Shown piece after piece: positions 8,901 through 19,727 of a DNA stretch of 20,527 nt. Each line of letters opens with the position of its first letter. Position 1 is the stretch's first letter. Origin of the DNA: Basidiobolus heterosporus B8920 (Eukaryota; Basidiobolomycota; Basidiobolomycetes; Basidiobolales; Basidiobolaceae). The notes below the pieces were generated by a model, which had not been told where the DNA came from, did no database searches, and saw only the letters and a list, made by a program, of their open reading frames with translations. The position numbers and the translations under genes were made by a program. Location: the NCBI GenBank assembly GCA_000697455.1, contig JNET01029661.1:1-20527 (forward strand). Direction: 5' to 3'.

Positions 8901-11416
8901 GCCTTATCTTTGAACATGCCGCTGACGCTCGTACCACAGGGGAAGAAGGAAAAGGGCATCCCTCTCTGCAATCTGAAACCATCAGTTTATGCTTAAGCGG
9001 GTTCGAAGGGGCTATTCGCATTTGTTGTCTCTATCGTCTTGAGGTAGAGCGTGATGCGTTCATTTCCTCACTAGCCAAGTTGACCGCACTCAGTCAAGTG
9101 AAGAATCTGAAATTCAAAAACATCGCCGCGGTCAGAAGCCTTCTTTCAATTGCACACACAAATGCTGAATACCTTGAGAGTTCATGGGAGATCATCTTAT
9201 ACATTATATCTCAGATGGAAAGACTGCAATTGATTGGTGATTCAGCCATTCGCTCCTCAATGGAATCACACGTCTCCTCTGTTAGCGCCAACAGTGACTC
9301 ATACAGCGCTCGAAAGTCAAGTTGGTTTGGTTCTCTAGTAGGAGCTGCTCACAACGATAGTTACGGCGCAGAAGATTTAAAAGCCCGGCCAGCATTAGCA
9401 ATCTTTGTTCGGGATATCCAGTCGCAAGAGACCTTGGTGGTAATTGATCGAATTTTTTCCCGCAGTGTACACTTGAGCGGTAATGCTATTCTTCATTTCT
9501 ATCGCGCCTTGTGTAAAGTTTCATTAGAGGAAGTGAACGGAAGTCGGAACGGACCAAGGATGTTTAGCATGCAGAAAATCGTTGAAATTACCTACTACAA
9601 CATGGGTCGTATTCGTTTCGAATGGGCGCAGATTTGGAGTATCCTCCAACCTCACTTCAACACCATCGGATGCAATCCCAATCCAGACGTCGCAACCTTT
9701 GCTATTGACTCGTTGAGACAGTTGAGCATGAAGTTCCTCGAGCGAGATGAACTGGCACATTACCATACACAAAACGAATTCCTCAAACCGTTCGAGTATA
9801 TCGTGAACCACAACAAATCCGAAGCTATTCAGGATCTGATCATCCAGTCGCTGAACAACATGGTTAGTGCTCGGTCCAATAATATCAAATCGGGCTGGAA
9901 GATCATATTCCTCGTATGTGGCCGTATAGCTGAAGGCGGGAACGATAGCTTGGTGAACAGTGCCTTCGATACTGTCAATCGAATTGCCGAGAAATATTTC
10001 GACCTGATTGGGCCGGTATTTGTTGATTTCACCAGTTGTGTCGTGGATTTCGTGTTCCAGGGAAACCCCAAGATCGTACACAAAGCAATTGAATTACTTC
10101 ACTACTGTGTCGGTCGCCTTGTTACTGAAGCTACCGGTGAGAATCCTCCGGCTTTGGTTCGACGTTATTCGCTTCCTGAAGAATCCACTGATGCCGCGAC
10201 GATTGAAGAAGAACGACTATTCTTAAAATGGTTCCCACTTTTCTCTGGTCTTTCTAGGATAGCCATAGACTCGCCTGTAAGTGAGGTTCGTGAGCAAGCG
10301 CTCTCGATTCTGTTTGATTCTCTAAAATCTGCAGGAAAGCTTTTCAACGTCCCGTTTTGGAATACGGTGTTTCGAAGTGTCCTTCTCCCATTATTTGAGG
10401 ATTTACAGGACGAGGGATTCCAACGCCGTGAAGACCTCATTCCTACATGGAGCAGAGCCATGGACTCTATGATTGAGCTGTACAGCCTCTATTTCGATGT
10501 GTTGTCGACTGAGCTGGATTTCGCTCGTATCATATTAAACATGACTGTGGAGATTACCAAAACAAAGAGCGAGAGCCTGAGTCCAAAAGGAATCACCAGC
10601 TTGCAAAAAATGATTGGCGATAACGTGACTCGATTCACTCCTCCGCTCTGGGATCTTTGTCTCACAACCCTTGCTGAGATTTCGGCGTTGACCACACCTA
10701 CCGAGCTTTTCCTTCTGGATCCTAATCGGGATCAGAATAAGGATGCCAAGAAGATTGATTTCATGTATGCGCTACTGAAATGTTCCAACCATCTGATGGT
10801 TATTCAGGCTATTGTGGATCTCTCTTCGAATCCCAAAGCTCCACTTTTACAGGCTCTACCACCCAACCTTCGCGGACGGGTGATCAGATGCATTCATCAA
10901 TCGTACAAAACTGCCCATGATTTCAATACCAACTACGAGCTCCGTCTACATCTGTGGAAAGCTGGATATGTGCAGCAAATGCCCAACCTAGTTAAGCAGG
11001 AGATGTTAGGTTTATCTTCGTATCTTCAGCTCACCTTTGACCTGTATAAGATGTATGGCGACGACCATGATGCTAACCTAGATGAGGAAGATAGAATCTT
11101 GCCTATGATTGTGAATGAAGCAACGAACGTGCTCACAAGATACGTGTCGATGCTAGAAGACCAGGTGAAATACAATCGAGACATAGCCATCTGGTCCCGG
11201 GTTGTGGTCACCATCTATAAGGAGCTCGTCGAAATCCCCTGGGAAGTGGAAGCCAAAGACACTAACGAAGCCTCGGCAAAGTTAGATCAGCTACGTGCAG
11301 AGATTAAAGGGTTCTACATGCTTGCCGTCAAGATGATCCCCGTGGATCGACCGGAGATTCGAGAGATACTCGAACAATTCTTTGAGAAAATCGGAAACAA
11401 CTTCTTGCGAGTATAG
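5915..11416 (+). CDS. SEC7: Sec7/BIG-type ARF guanine-nucleotide exchange factor (1833 aa, no introns)
   Basis: The protein activates ARF GTPases by GDP-GTP exchange at the trans-Golgi and drives coat recruitment. The order of domains is typical: an acidic N-terminus (about 40-130), a DCB region from about 135, a Ser/Gln/Glu-rich linker (about 340-420), an HUS region from about 426 with the HUS box NYDCD at 583-587, the Sec7 catalytic domain at about 745-930, and HDS repeats to the C-terminus including a DUF1981-like stretch (about 1257-1337). The catalytic glutamate finger is visible in FRLPGEAQKIDR as Glu847, and the FSIIMLNTDQHSSQVK motif follows. Length is close to human BIG1 (1849) and yeast Sec7 (2009). 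The reading frame is uninterrupted over 5.5 kb, in contrast to its intron-bearing neighbours. The gene converges with the kinesin gene, with about 300 bp between stop codons. Confidence 0.97.
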   Translation: MSKTLEHCLERLLKEAEASHQKELQEACEHTSENLRASKEVPDVVVENKVDTQKDSLEAEPSSEENIEKTPESSEEVAERPQVDSVISEEGLSEEVPKDELEPTESQEIETENTSPISPPEESLDVHRDFDIASIATNYWIPFKLACIPTMPTKIREIALDSIQKLAAFSYLKGTPPVSTVDLFVSNNLTSTNIQTTCFSSTNDLSYIKELAETSESTLESHKKNEDLAENIIDTICASYTGSKTEDTVELQVIKALLTLVTGSACEIHGIPLMKALQTCCNAYLYSSSPINQMTAKAALIQMVNLTISRMEHFSELAKKFPELDFHSLFKKYHLTTDSSQGSTTTTSEATQTEPQKSVDTDNNVENLAVADNSSQQSTEPAEALPESESGQEADAKLEDIQKQEKSDPNDQTKLKENSGPDLTNVYSKVLQNDVFVIFRQLCQLSIAPELPNQEPAESTITTIDRARGLALELILSMLNNSGPTFQTEDLFADLIRQHLCISLSKNGVSSESHLFEFSLSIFLIILHVFRGHLKSEIELMFNEIYLRILEMPNSTFKQKQMVLQGLHKICSHPQALVDIYLNYDCDISTASIFERIVNSLSRIAQGRTSKAGSTVGGIIGTHAAGLLLDNSADLAIVQENRLKLRGLKCLVTIIDSLVDWGKDPHSTGGRLSPEEKNHDEGEILHATDHPHSPTLEDGFQQHPVIVSKNPLHSISLRNFASQYHGSGSPSSLSPTFPPDDDPARFEVITSRKQTLMKGVRHFNLNPKKGLKFLMENEFVSEDPTAIATFLKKTPAFSKAAIGEYLGDGDSLNIQVMHAFIEQIDFKGLNFVAALREFLQSFRLPGEAQKIDRIMEKFADCYCEANPDLFANADTAYILAFSIIMLNTDQHSSQVKNRMDKQAFIHNNRGISVDLSTDFLGEIFDDISSNEIVMNEEQAMEMGKDSNLKEVVNIEHKMLSLLSEHRPTAVYRSATHADHVRPMFAVAWCPLMATLSLIFEHAADARTTGEEGKGHPSLQSETISLCLSGFEGAIRICCLYRLEVERDAFISSLAKLTALSQVKNLKFKNIAAVRSLLSIAHTNAEYLESSWEIILYIISQMERLQLIGDSAIRSSMESHVSSVSANSDSYSARKSSWFGSLVGAAHNDSYGAEDLKARPALAIFVRDIQSQETLVVIDRIFSRSVHLSGNAILHFYRALCKVSLEEVNGSRNGPRMFSMQKIVEITYYNMGRIRFEWAQIWSILQPHFNTIGCNPNPDVATFAIDSLRQLSMKFLERDELAHYHTQNEFLKPFEYIVNHNKSEAIQDLIIQSLNNMVSARSNNIKSGWKIIFLVCGRIAEGGNDSLVNSAFDTVNRIAEKYFDLIGPVFVDFTSCVVDFVFQGNPKIVHKAIELLHYCVGRLVTEATGENPPALVRRYSLPEESTDAATIEEERLFLKWFPLFSGLSRIAIDSPVSEVREQALSILFDSLKSAGKLFNVPFWNTVFRSVLLPLFEDLQDEGFQRREDLIPTWSRAMDSMIELYSLYFDVLSTELDFARIILNMTVEITKTKSESLSPKGITSLQKMIGDNVTRFTPPLWDLCLTTLAEISALTTPTELFLLDPNRDQNKDAKKIDFMYALLKCSNHLMVIQAIVDLSSNPKAPLLQALPPNLRGRVIRCIHQSYKTAHDFNTNYELRLHLWKAGYVQQMPNLVKQEMLGLSSYLQLTFDLYKMYGDDHDANLDEEDRILPMIVNEATNVLTRYVSMLEDQVKYNRDIAIWSRVVVTIYKELVEIPWEVEAKDTNEASAKLDQLRAEIKGFYMLAVKMIPVDRPEIREILEQFFEKIGNNFLRV

Positions 11417-11720
11417 ATCTAGACATTCTCTGTGTATGCTCATCATAATCTTTTCCTGTTATTCCCTCACCTTTCCTTTAAACCTGGACATTTTTGCATT
11501 GAAGTTACATTACCCACCTAACACACAACATACCAACGAGACTTGATTTCCCAGCACTTGGTACCAAGTAAATACGTGATTTATTATCATCAAATATAAG
11601 TCGAGTGCAACTCTGTACAACTTGTTGAAGAATGTTCTTTGTATAATGACAACACATGACCAGCACTTCGTAAATAGGTATGTTCAAGATTAGTAGGTGA
11701 AGGAGAAGGCACCAAACGCG
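11417..11720. terminator. Convergent 3' intergenic region, SEC7 and kinesin-5
   Basis: The 304 bp between the two stop codons should carry the polyadenylation signals of both genes. A minus-strand frame (11505-11687) is present but has no family signature and lies directly downstream of the kinesin stop, so I regard it as chance. Confidence 0.5.
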
Positions 11721-14700
11721 TTACTGGGCAGAGGATGAGCTACGAGTGGCTTGTCTAAATTCCTCCAAGATTTTTTGATGAGGACGTGTGAGTGACCAAG
11801 AGTTGGCATGCTCATATTTGCGTCGCTTGGGGGTGGCCCCGGTGGACTTGTCGGTTTTAATTTCCTGATGATCAACTGTGCTCTTTGTGTGGGCCAAGTG
11901 ATCATCAGCCGATTCTCGCAAAGTACCAATGGCATTGGTGATTGCGGAGAAATTGCTCTGCATCTCAGTGTTGTGCTCAGAGAGGGTACGTTCTAACTCA
12001 CCATCCGCTTCTTTGGATGCGTTTAGCTTCTGTGCAAAGTCTGAACGAAGATCTTGAGTTGCCTTCATGTGATTCTGATGGAAACTATTTGATTCATCCA
12101 ATAATTGCTGGTTAACATCGCCCATCTTTTTGGTTTGATTCTCAGTGGTATTCCGAGATTCCTCCACATGCGAAATTAATCGAGCCTTAGCATCATCCAT
12201 TAAACTAACCCTGCGGTTGTGGCTATCCTCAATTTGTTCAGCCCCAGTGGTGACTTTGTTGAGAACCTGTTGAACCGAAGAATCTAGTCCAGTGGTAAAG
12301 TTAGAGATCTCACTAGAAGCACTGGTAGATTTGGAATGGAATCGGGCTTTAAAGGCTTCAAGAGCTGTGGTATTTTGGGATAGAGAGATTTCCACTTTGC
12401 CGATAGAAGTCTTGAGATTCTCGTGTCGCTTGGATTGGTGTTCTTTGATCAAACCCGCTATATTGGTAAGTAGCTCTTGTTTTGCTTTTTCACTCCTTTC
12501 TCGCTCAAGGGCTAGGGTCCTGGATAATTCTTCATTTTGTTGGCGAAGCTTTTGAATCTCTTGTTCAGCTTCGGTCTGTACAATTTGGTTGAGTGATGTA
12601 ACCTGTGCTCTTTGCTTTTCCATCTGCGACTTGGAATTATCGGTCGATTTCTGGAAACTATTTCCCATCTTCTGCTGCCAAATCATAAATCCACTATGAT
12701 ACTTCGACAGTTCCTGACGGAAGGTCTCAAACAGGCCACTACCTTCCTGTTGGAAGGCCGCTGTTTGCTTTTCGAGGGTTGCCTTCAACGCACTGTGGCT
12801 ATCAGAAATATGCTGGTGCTGTGCTGTGATACTGTGTTCAAAGTTCTCGCAGCTCTTCTCAGCATCTTCAGACTGATGGTCGATAGCCTGGGTAGCCTCG
12901 TCAATGGATGATTGCTGTTTCACGAATAGCTCCAACTTTTGACCAATAAACTCATTCAGATGGCTGATACACGATTCAACAAAGATGTTTTGAGCGTGTT
13001 GGAACTCCTCAATCTCAGCCTCAAGATCCTCACATCGAGTAGTCAAGGCTTCTTGGAATTCCTTGAACATGCGCCTGTTCTCCATCTCAATAGAGCTCTT
13101 GCGATCGATCTTTGCATGCAGATTCTGACAGTCTTCGACACTTTTTTTAAGAGTGGACACTAAGCCATTGGCTAGAGAGTTCAGCATATCCTCTGTTTCG
13201 ATGTGAGCCTCGGTGAGAATCTTCTGCTCCTCCAACGTTTGCTGGGTGACCTCGAGATGTTGTGAAGTGGCTTGAAGGGTTTCAGAGGTGACCTCCAATT
13301 GCTTTTCGGTGTATGCAAGGCGCTCCGATGTGCTATTGAGAAGATCCATCTTTTGCTTGAATTCTTCAGTAATCTGCGTCAGTTGGTCCTGTACAGATTC
13401 CATGCTCTTCTTAAGCTCCTCCACAAGCTCTTTGTTACTTTGATTTTCATCTACGAGTGATTGATAATTATCTGAAGAGAGAAACACCCCGTTTTTCTCA
13501 CGTGAGGCCTTTGAAGTCAATGGTTAGTGAGAAGAGTGGAGTGGACATGATTGCCATGACTGCCTTACCATGAGATCTGATTTGAGTCTTTCAATTTCGT
13601 CCACATACTCCTTAATGAGAGCTTTCTTGGTAAGCTTTTGATTGACCTCCGGTTTGTTCCTGATACTCTTGGCACGACTGGCATAATCCAGAGTACTTTG
13701 CGTTTCTTCAAAGTTCACTCTAGCTGGAGAGACGGTAGCGATGATACAAGTCTTGGTTTTACCACCGAGCGAGTCTTGCAGCAAACGGGTGAGCTTACTT
13801 TCTCTGTAAGGAATATGAGGAGACTTTTCGACAAGAGAATTGATCACTCTTCCAAGGGTAAGCAAACTCTGATTGATCATACCAGCCTCTCTGGCTCGTT
13901 TGTTTTCGGCTCCAGAGCGACCGATATTTTCGGAACCAGCCAGATCGACAAGGTTCAGCTTACCAACCTTCAGAAGCTCTTCACCGCTTGGTGTGGACTC
14001 TTTGATGTGAACAGTGATCGAGAAAACACTATGAGAACGACTAGATTTGTCATTGCATTTGGTGGCTGCCATTTTACGTCTCAAAGAACCTCTCTGGAGG
14101 AGTTGAACACCGTCCATAGCATTATTTACCATGAATTCTTCTAAACCATGGATCACAATTGCCCCTTTCCGAGTGATATCTTCGAAGATTTTCAGTCTCT
14201 TTGAATCTTCGTCAGCTGCTAGTAAATCTTTCAACTCTTCGTTGTAAAGTTCGATAAATGAGAGACGAACAGAATACTCAGCGGTCTCTGATTCCAGCCT
14301 TTCGAATAAGCGATGAAGAGTACGAGGTATAATACCGGCGTGTTTAGAGAACGTACTATCAGTCTCCTCGAGATTACCTTCCATGGTGTAGGTTTTACCA
14401 GTACCAGTTTGACCATAAGCGAAAATTGTGCAATTATAGCTAAGAGAATAGATGGTTAGTATCGCGTTCAACTCGGAGAATTTCGGGTATATGTGTGCCC
14501 CACTTACCCCATAATAACCTAGTGAATATGAGTTGTAGTAAAATCGAGTATTCGTAAGTACCCGCCCAGTGTAGAATAACAGAATATAATAAATTTTCAC
14601 CGCCTACCTCTTCAAGGAAAGATTTCACCACGTTGTCGTAGACATGTTCTTGTGTAGCCTCGGGTCCGAATACTTTATCAAAAGTATATGTTCTAGCGGT

Positions 14701-15026
14701 TTTATCGTAGGGACCAGCCAAAGCGATCTCAGTTCCAATCAGACTATTACTTTGTATGATAGAAGGGGAATTTTCCCGTAACTCCTTATCATTACGACCT
14801 CTGTATTCCATTCAGTTAAGAGTCAGAAAAGAGTATTCAATGACTAAAGTACTTACCGGCAACGAATAACCACCTGGATGTTACTTTCTTTGTCGTCCTG
14901 ATATCTTTGTTCTTTGGCCAATCGCTCTCTGCGCTTTTGTGCATCGACTGACCGGCGTCCACCATTAGGATCGGCAGAGCGGCGTCCAGAAGCACTCTCA
15001 CTTGACTGAGATGTATAAGAAGACAT
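11721..15026 (-). CDS. bimC: Kinesin-5 (BimC/Cut7/Eg5) spindle motor (5 exons, 1010 aa)
   Basis: Exons are 15026-14857, 14800-14608, 14518-14508, 14439-13569 and 13508-11721; introns are 56, 89, 68 and 60 bp, and the total is 1011 codons. Kinesin-5 is a homotetrameric plus-end motor that slides antiparallel spindle microtubules. The N-terminal motor (about 50-390) has the P-loop GQTGTGKT at 134-141, switch I NDKSSRSH at 254-261, switch [10 protein letters not shown] at 288-295, and a neck with REKNGV just after residue 415. The rest is a long coiled-coil stalk. A BimC box near the C-terminus ([18 protein letters not shown]) contains Thr974, the expected Cdk1 site that targets kinesin-5 to spindles. 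The short tail after it is basic/Ser-rich. The loop-5 region (about 145-160) is shorter than in human Eg5. The start is the ATG at 15026; the open frame upstream has no ATG. Confidence 0.95.
14508..14518 (-). other. bimC: 11-nt coding microexon of the kinesin-5 gene
   Basis: The sequence is GTTATTATGGG, preceded by CACTAG and followed by the consensus donor GTAAGT. With the previous exon ending after GAG (14608) and the next starting C-TAT-AAT at 14439, it supplies Val-Ile-Met-Gly and restores the conserved motor stretch [18 protein letters not shown]. The downstream intron has a perfect TACTAAC branch site near 14459. Without this exon, the frame and the strongly conserved residues before the P-loop are lost. 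Confidence 0.88.
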
Positions 15027-15311
15027 ATTTTGTGGAAGTGGAAATCTACAACACCGATAACTAACTAACAAGAAATGCTTGGTAAATACGTTAACCTAGA
15101 TATATTTCTTCAGCACATGAAGTGCACCGAATATCAGTCACAAAAAATCACAATCATCCACTGTTTTCTATCATAAAAGTGTCAACAAATCTTCTGATGG
15201 ACGAATCATTTCGCAGTATTGATGGCTACTTGAAATTCGTAAACAAAACAAATATTCTTACCTCGTACATTCTTCTAATATTAGTCTGTCAAGTTGCATT
15301 GATTTCGAGGA

Positions 15312-15323
15312 TTAGGGTTAGGG
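15312..15323 (+). repeat. Two TTAGGG telomere-type units
   Basis: TTAGGGTTAGGG lies about 290 bp upstream of the kinesin-5 ATG and about 245 bp downstream of the RPS4 stop. It is the same unit as in the ribosomal protein promoter further right. It could be a binding site for a Myb/TBF1-like factor, or chance. Confidence 0.7.
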
Positions 15324-15383
15324 TCAATATAATAGTCGTTAGTGGAAATTTAAAATTTTGGACATTCTTAAGTTGAGTTAATA

Positions 15384-15480
15384 GATAAATCCAAGATTAA
15401 TTAAGTTTAAGCCCAAATTTGGTTCGCAGGGAAATGATGTTTAAAGTTTTGTTCAAGGATAAATCCAATATTCAAGTTTA
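15384..15480 (+). repeat. Imperfect direct repeat
   Basis: GATAAATCCAAGATT...AAGTTTA at 15384-15409 recurs as GATAAATCCAATATT...AAGTTTA at 15458-15480, with a 3-bp difference in spacing. It lies just beyond the RPS4 3' end. No function is evident. Confidence 0.6.
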
Positions 15481-15567
15481 GGGTACTCTTGAGCCAATAC
15501 GGTTGAAAAGTCAATGGAATTAGGAAACAATGTAAAACGTCTCTTTATTGCTCGAAATGTCAGTAAA

Positions 15568-16426
15568 TTAGGCAGAGCCAGCCAATTGTCTTTCTCTTCT
15601 ACGGTCACGCTCTTCGGTGATGGTAAGCTTAACACCCTTGTTCTTAGGCAAGCTAATCCAAGGCTTGTTGCTTTGTCCAATAACGAAGACGTTGGACATA
15701 CGGGTAGCGAATTGACGGTCCAAGACATCCTTAACGTGAACGATATCGAAACCACCGTGGTGCTTTTCGCGGTGGGTGATGATACCAACACGACCCATGT
15801 TACGACCACCAGTGATCATGGCAACATTTCCGACATCGAATTTGATGAATTCGGTCATCTTACCAGTCTCAAGATCAAGCTTGACGGTATCGTTAGCCTT
15901 GACGAGAGGATCGGGGTAACGGAGGGTACGGCCATCGTGGGTGATGACGAAAGGAATGCCCTTGGCACCAATTTGGACCTTCTTAACCTTGCACAATTTG
16001 TAACCGGCTTCCTCGGCAGAGATACGGTGGACGGTGAAACGTCCCTTGGTATCGTAGACAAGACGGAAGTGTTCTCCGGTTTGTTCAATGGAGATGACAT
16101 CCATGAAACCAGAAGGGTAGGTGGTATCGGTTCTGACCTTGCCATCGACCTTGACAAGACGTTGCATAAGGATACTTTGAACCTCCTTCTTGGTAAGAGC
16201 ATACTTGAGACGGTTTCTCAAAAAGATAACCAAGGGTAAACATTCACGGAGCTTGTGAGGACCGGCAGATGGTCTGGGAGCATAGGTACCGGTCAATTTA
16301 TCCAACATCCAATGCTTGGGAGCATTGAGACGCTTCAAGTGCTTCTTGGGTCCGCGAGCCTATAGGAATAAATGTCAATCAATAACACGTAACCAACGAA
16401 TCCATCCATCAAATAGCACGTACCAT
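15568..16426 (-). CDS. RPS4: 40S ribosomal protein eS4 (RPS4), 2 exons, 264 aa
   Basis: The first coding exon is only the ATG (16426-16424). A 64-bp intron (GTACGT...CTATAG, 16423-16360) follows at once, and the second exon runs 16359-15568. Joined, the protein starts [20 protein letters not shown], the hallmark eS4 N-terminus, and contains an S4 RNA-binding region, a KOW-like segment (about 175-215, with GGRNMGRVG) and the C-terminal [16 protein letters not shown]. The total is 265 codons, against 263 residues in human eS4. It is a structural protein of the small ribosomal subunit near the mRNA entry side. It is transcribed divergently from RPS28 from a shared 390-bp region. A pyrimidine-rich leader (minus strand, about 16470-16437) precedes the ATG. 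Confidence 0.97.
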
Positions 16427-16620
16427 GATGGGCAAATCAAAAAGATAACCAAGAGGAAAGGAAGAACAACTTTGTGGGCCCGAAGACTTTTAAGTCATCA
16501 AGGTCACTAAATTATACAACCCCATTTTAGTCCACTCTGGTTGGTCCTAAATCCACTAATCTCCATATTATGGAAAGGGAAAAAAAATTCGGATCACTGA
16601 GGGAGGTAGGGTGTAAGGTG

Positions 16621-16631
16621 TAGGGTTAGGG
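16621..16631 (+). repeat. TAGGG-TTAGGG unit
   Basis: One full TTAGGG (16626-16631) is preceded by a partial unit. It lies about 40 bp left of the longer array in the same promoter. Confidence 0.8.
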
Positions 16632-16671
16632 TACAGACCACAATGGATTTAGAATCAGAGTGAGGGGAGGG

Positions 16672-16695
16672 TTAGGGTTAGGGTTAGGGCTAGGG
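16672..16695 (+). repeat. Interstitial telomere-type array (TTAGGG)3 CTAGGG
   Basis: Three perfect TTAGGG units (16672-16689) are followed by a one-base variant (16690-16695), and preceded by GGAGGG. The array is about 120 bp upstream of the RPS28 ATG and about 245 bp upstream of the RPS4 ATG. Its orientation is G-rich on the plus strand. Confidence 0.95.
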
Positions 16696-16816
16696 ACATG
16701 GCTTTTTTTTCGAAATTTTTTTCCATGACGTCAGATCTGTTGGGATTCATTAAAGTATGTAACGAATCTTCTCTCTTTCCCCCTTTCTCGTTGTCATTTT
16801 CCCAGGTTTTGTAACT

Positions 16817-17087
16817 ATGGTACGTATCCATCCATCCGTTCCATACCACCCACCATTCCAATGAAATAACCGTAATTTCCTTTCAGGAAAAGCAAACCCC
16901 CGTCAAGCACGCCAAGGTCATCAAGGTTCTCGGTCGTACCGGCTCCCGTGGTGGGGTCACTCAAGTCCGCGTCGAATTCATGGACGACACCTCTCGCTCA
17001 ATCATTCGTAACGTTAAGGGTCCCGTTCGTGAAAACGATATTTTGGTTTTGATGGAATCCGAGCGTGAAGCCAGACGTCTTCGTTAA
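16817..17087 (+). CDS. RPS28: 40S ribosomal protein eS28 (RPS28), 2 exons, 67 aa
   Basis: The first coding exon is only the ATG (16817-16819), followed by a 67-bp intron (GTACGT...TTTCAG, 16820-16886) and an exon 16887-17087. The joined protein starts [20 protein letters not shown] and continues with [12 protein letters not shown] and [19 protein letters not shown] at the C-terminus, which is diagnostic of eS28. Length equals the yeast protein (67). eS28 is a small OB-fold protein on the 40S head near the mRNA exit channel. It has no long frame starting at its ATG because of the immediate intron, so it is easily missed. It converges with the PAK gene, which ends at 17315. Confidence 0.97.
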
Positions 17088-17314
17088 ATATACTTTGAAT
17101 AGAAGTAAATTCACGTTAGCAACTCATTTCAATGGTCTTTGAGTTTTTTATTGGATTTTTAAATGGTGGTTGGGATTTTGGGAATTTCCCTACATTCAAT
17201 GGTGTGGAACCTAGGCAGTAATTATTAGGGTATATTGGATGTTGGTTAGGTAATGCACGAGGGCATTGGGGATGAGGAGTGGGCGATGGATGTTAGTGTT
17301 TAAGTTGCCCATGG

Positions 17315-19727
<2,413 letters not shown>

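Larger units (their letters stand above)
15027..15567. promoter_or_regulatory. Intergenic region: kinesin-5 promoter and RPS4 3' end
   Basis: These 541 bp lie between the kinesin start and the RPS4 stop, both on the minus strand. They hold two adjacent TTAGGG units (15312-15323) and an imperfect direct repeat (15384-15410 and 15458-15480). A plus-strand frame at 15122-15376 shows no family signature and I do not call it a gene. Confidence 0.5.
16427..16816. promoter_or_regulatory. Bidirectional ribosomal protein promoter with TTAGGG arrays
   Basis: This 390-bp segment lies between the ATG codons of RPS4 (minus) and RPS28 (plus). It contains a TAGGG-TTAGGG pair at 16621-16631 and an array at 16672-16695. 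Both flanks carry a pyrimidine-rich leader on the coding strand just before the ATG: about 16768-16803 for RPS28, and about 16470-16437 on the minus strand for RPS4. In several fungi, TTAGGG-like sites in ribosomal protein promoters are bound by Tbf1, and plant ribosomal genes carry similar telo boxes; a role in co-regulating this pair is inference. Confidence 0.75.

Noticed and set aside
9524-10081. Minus-strand open frame of 185 codons within SEC7
   Set aside because: It is fully antisense to conserved SEC7 sequence and has no family signature.
13638-14144. Plus-strand open frame of 168 codons
   Set aside because: It is antisense to the conserved kinesin motor domain.
15122-15376. Plus-strand open frame of 84 codons
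   Set aside because: It lies in the kinesin promoter, crosses the TTAGGG pair and shows no family features.
15514-16239. Long plus-strand open frame of 241 codons
   Set aside because: It is the antisense shadow of RPS4, whose codon choice leaves the opposite strand open; the minus-strand protein is unambiguous.
16672-16695. TTAGGG array as a true telomere or chromosome end
   Set aside because: Only three to four units are present, and genes continue normally on both sides, so it is interstitial.
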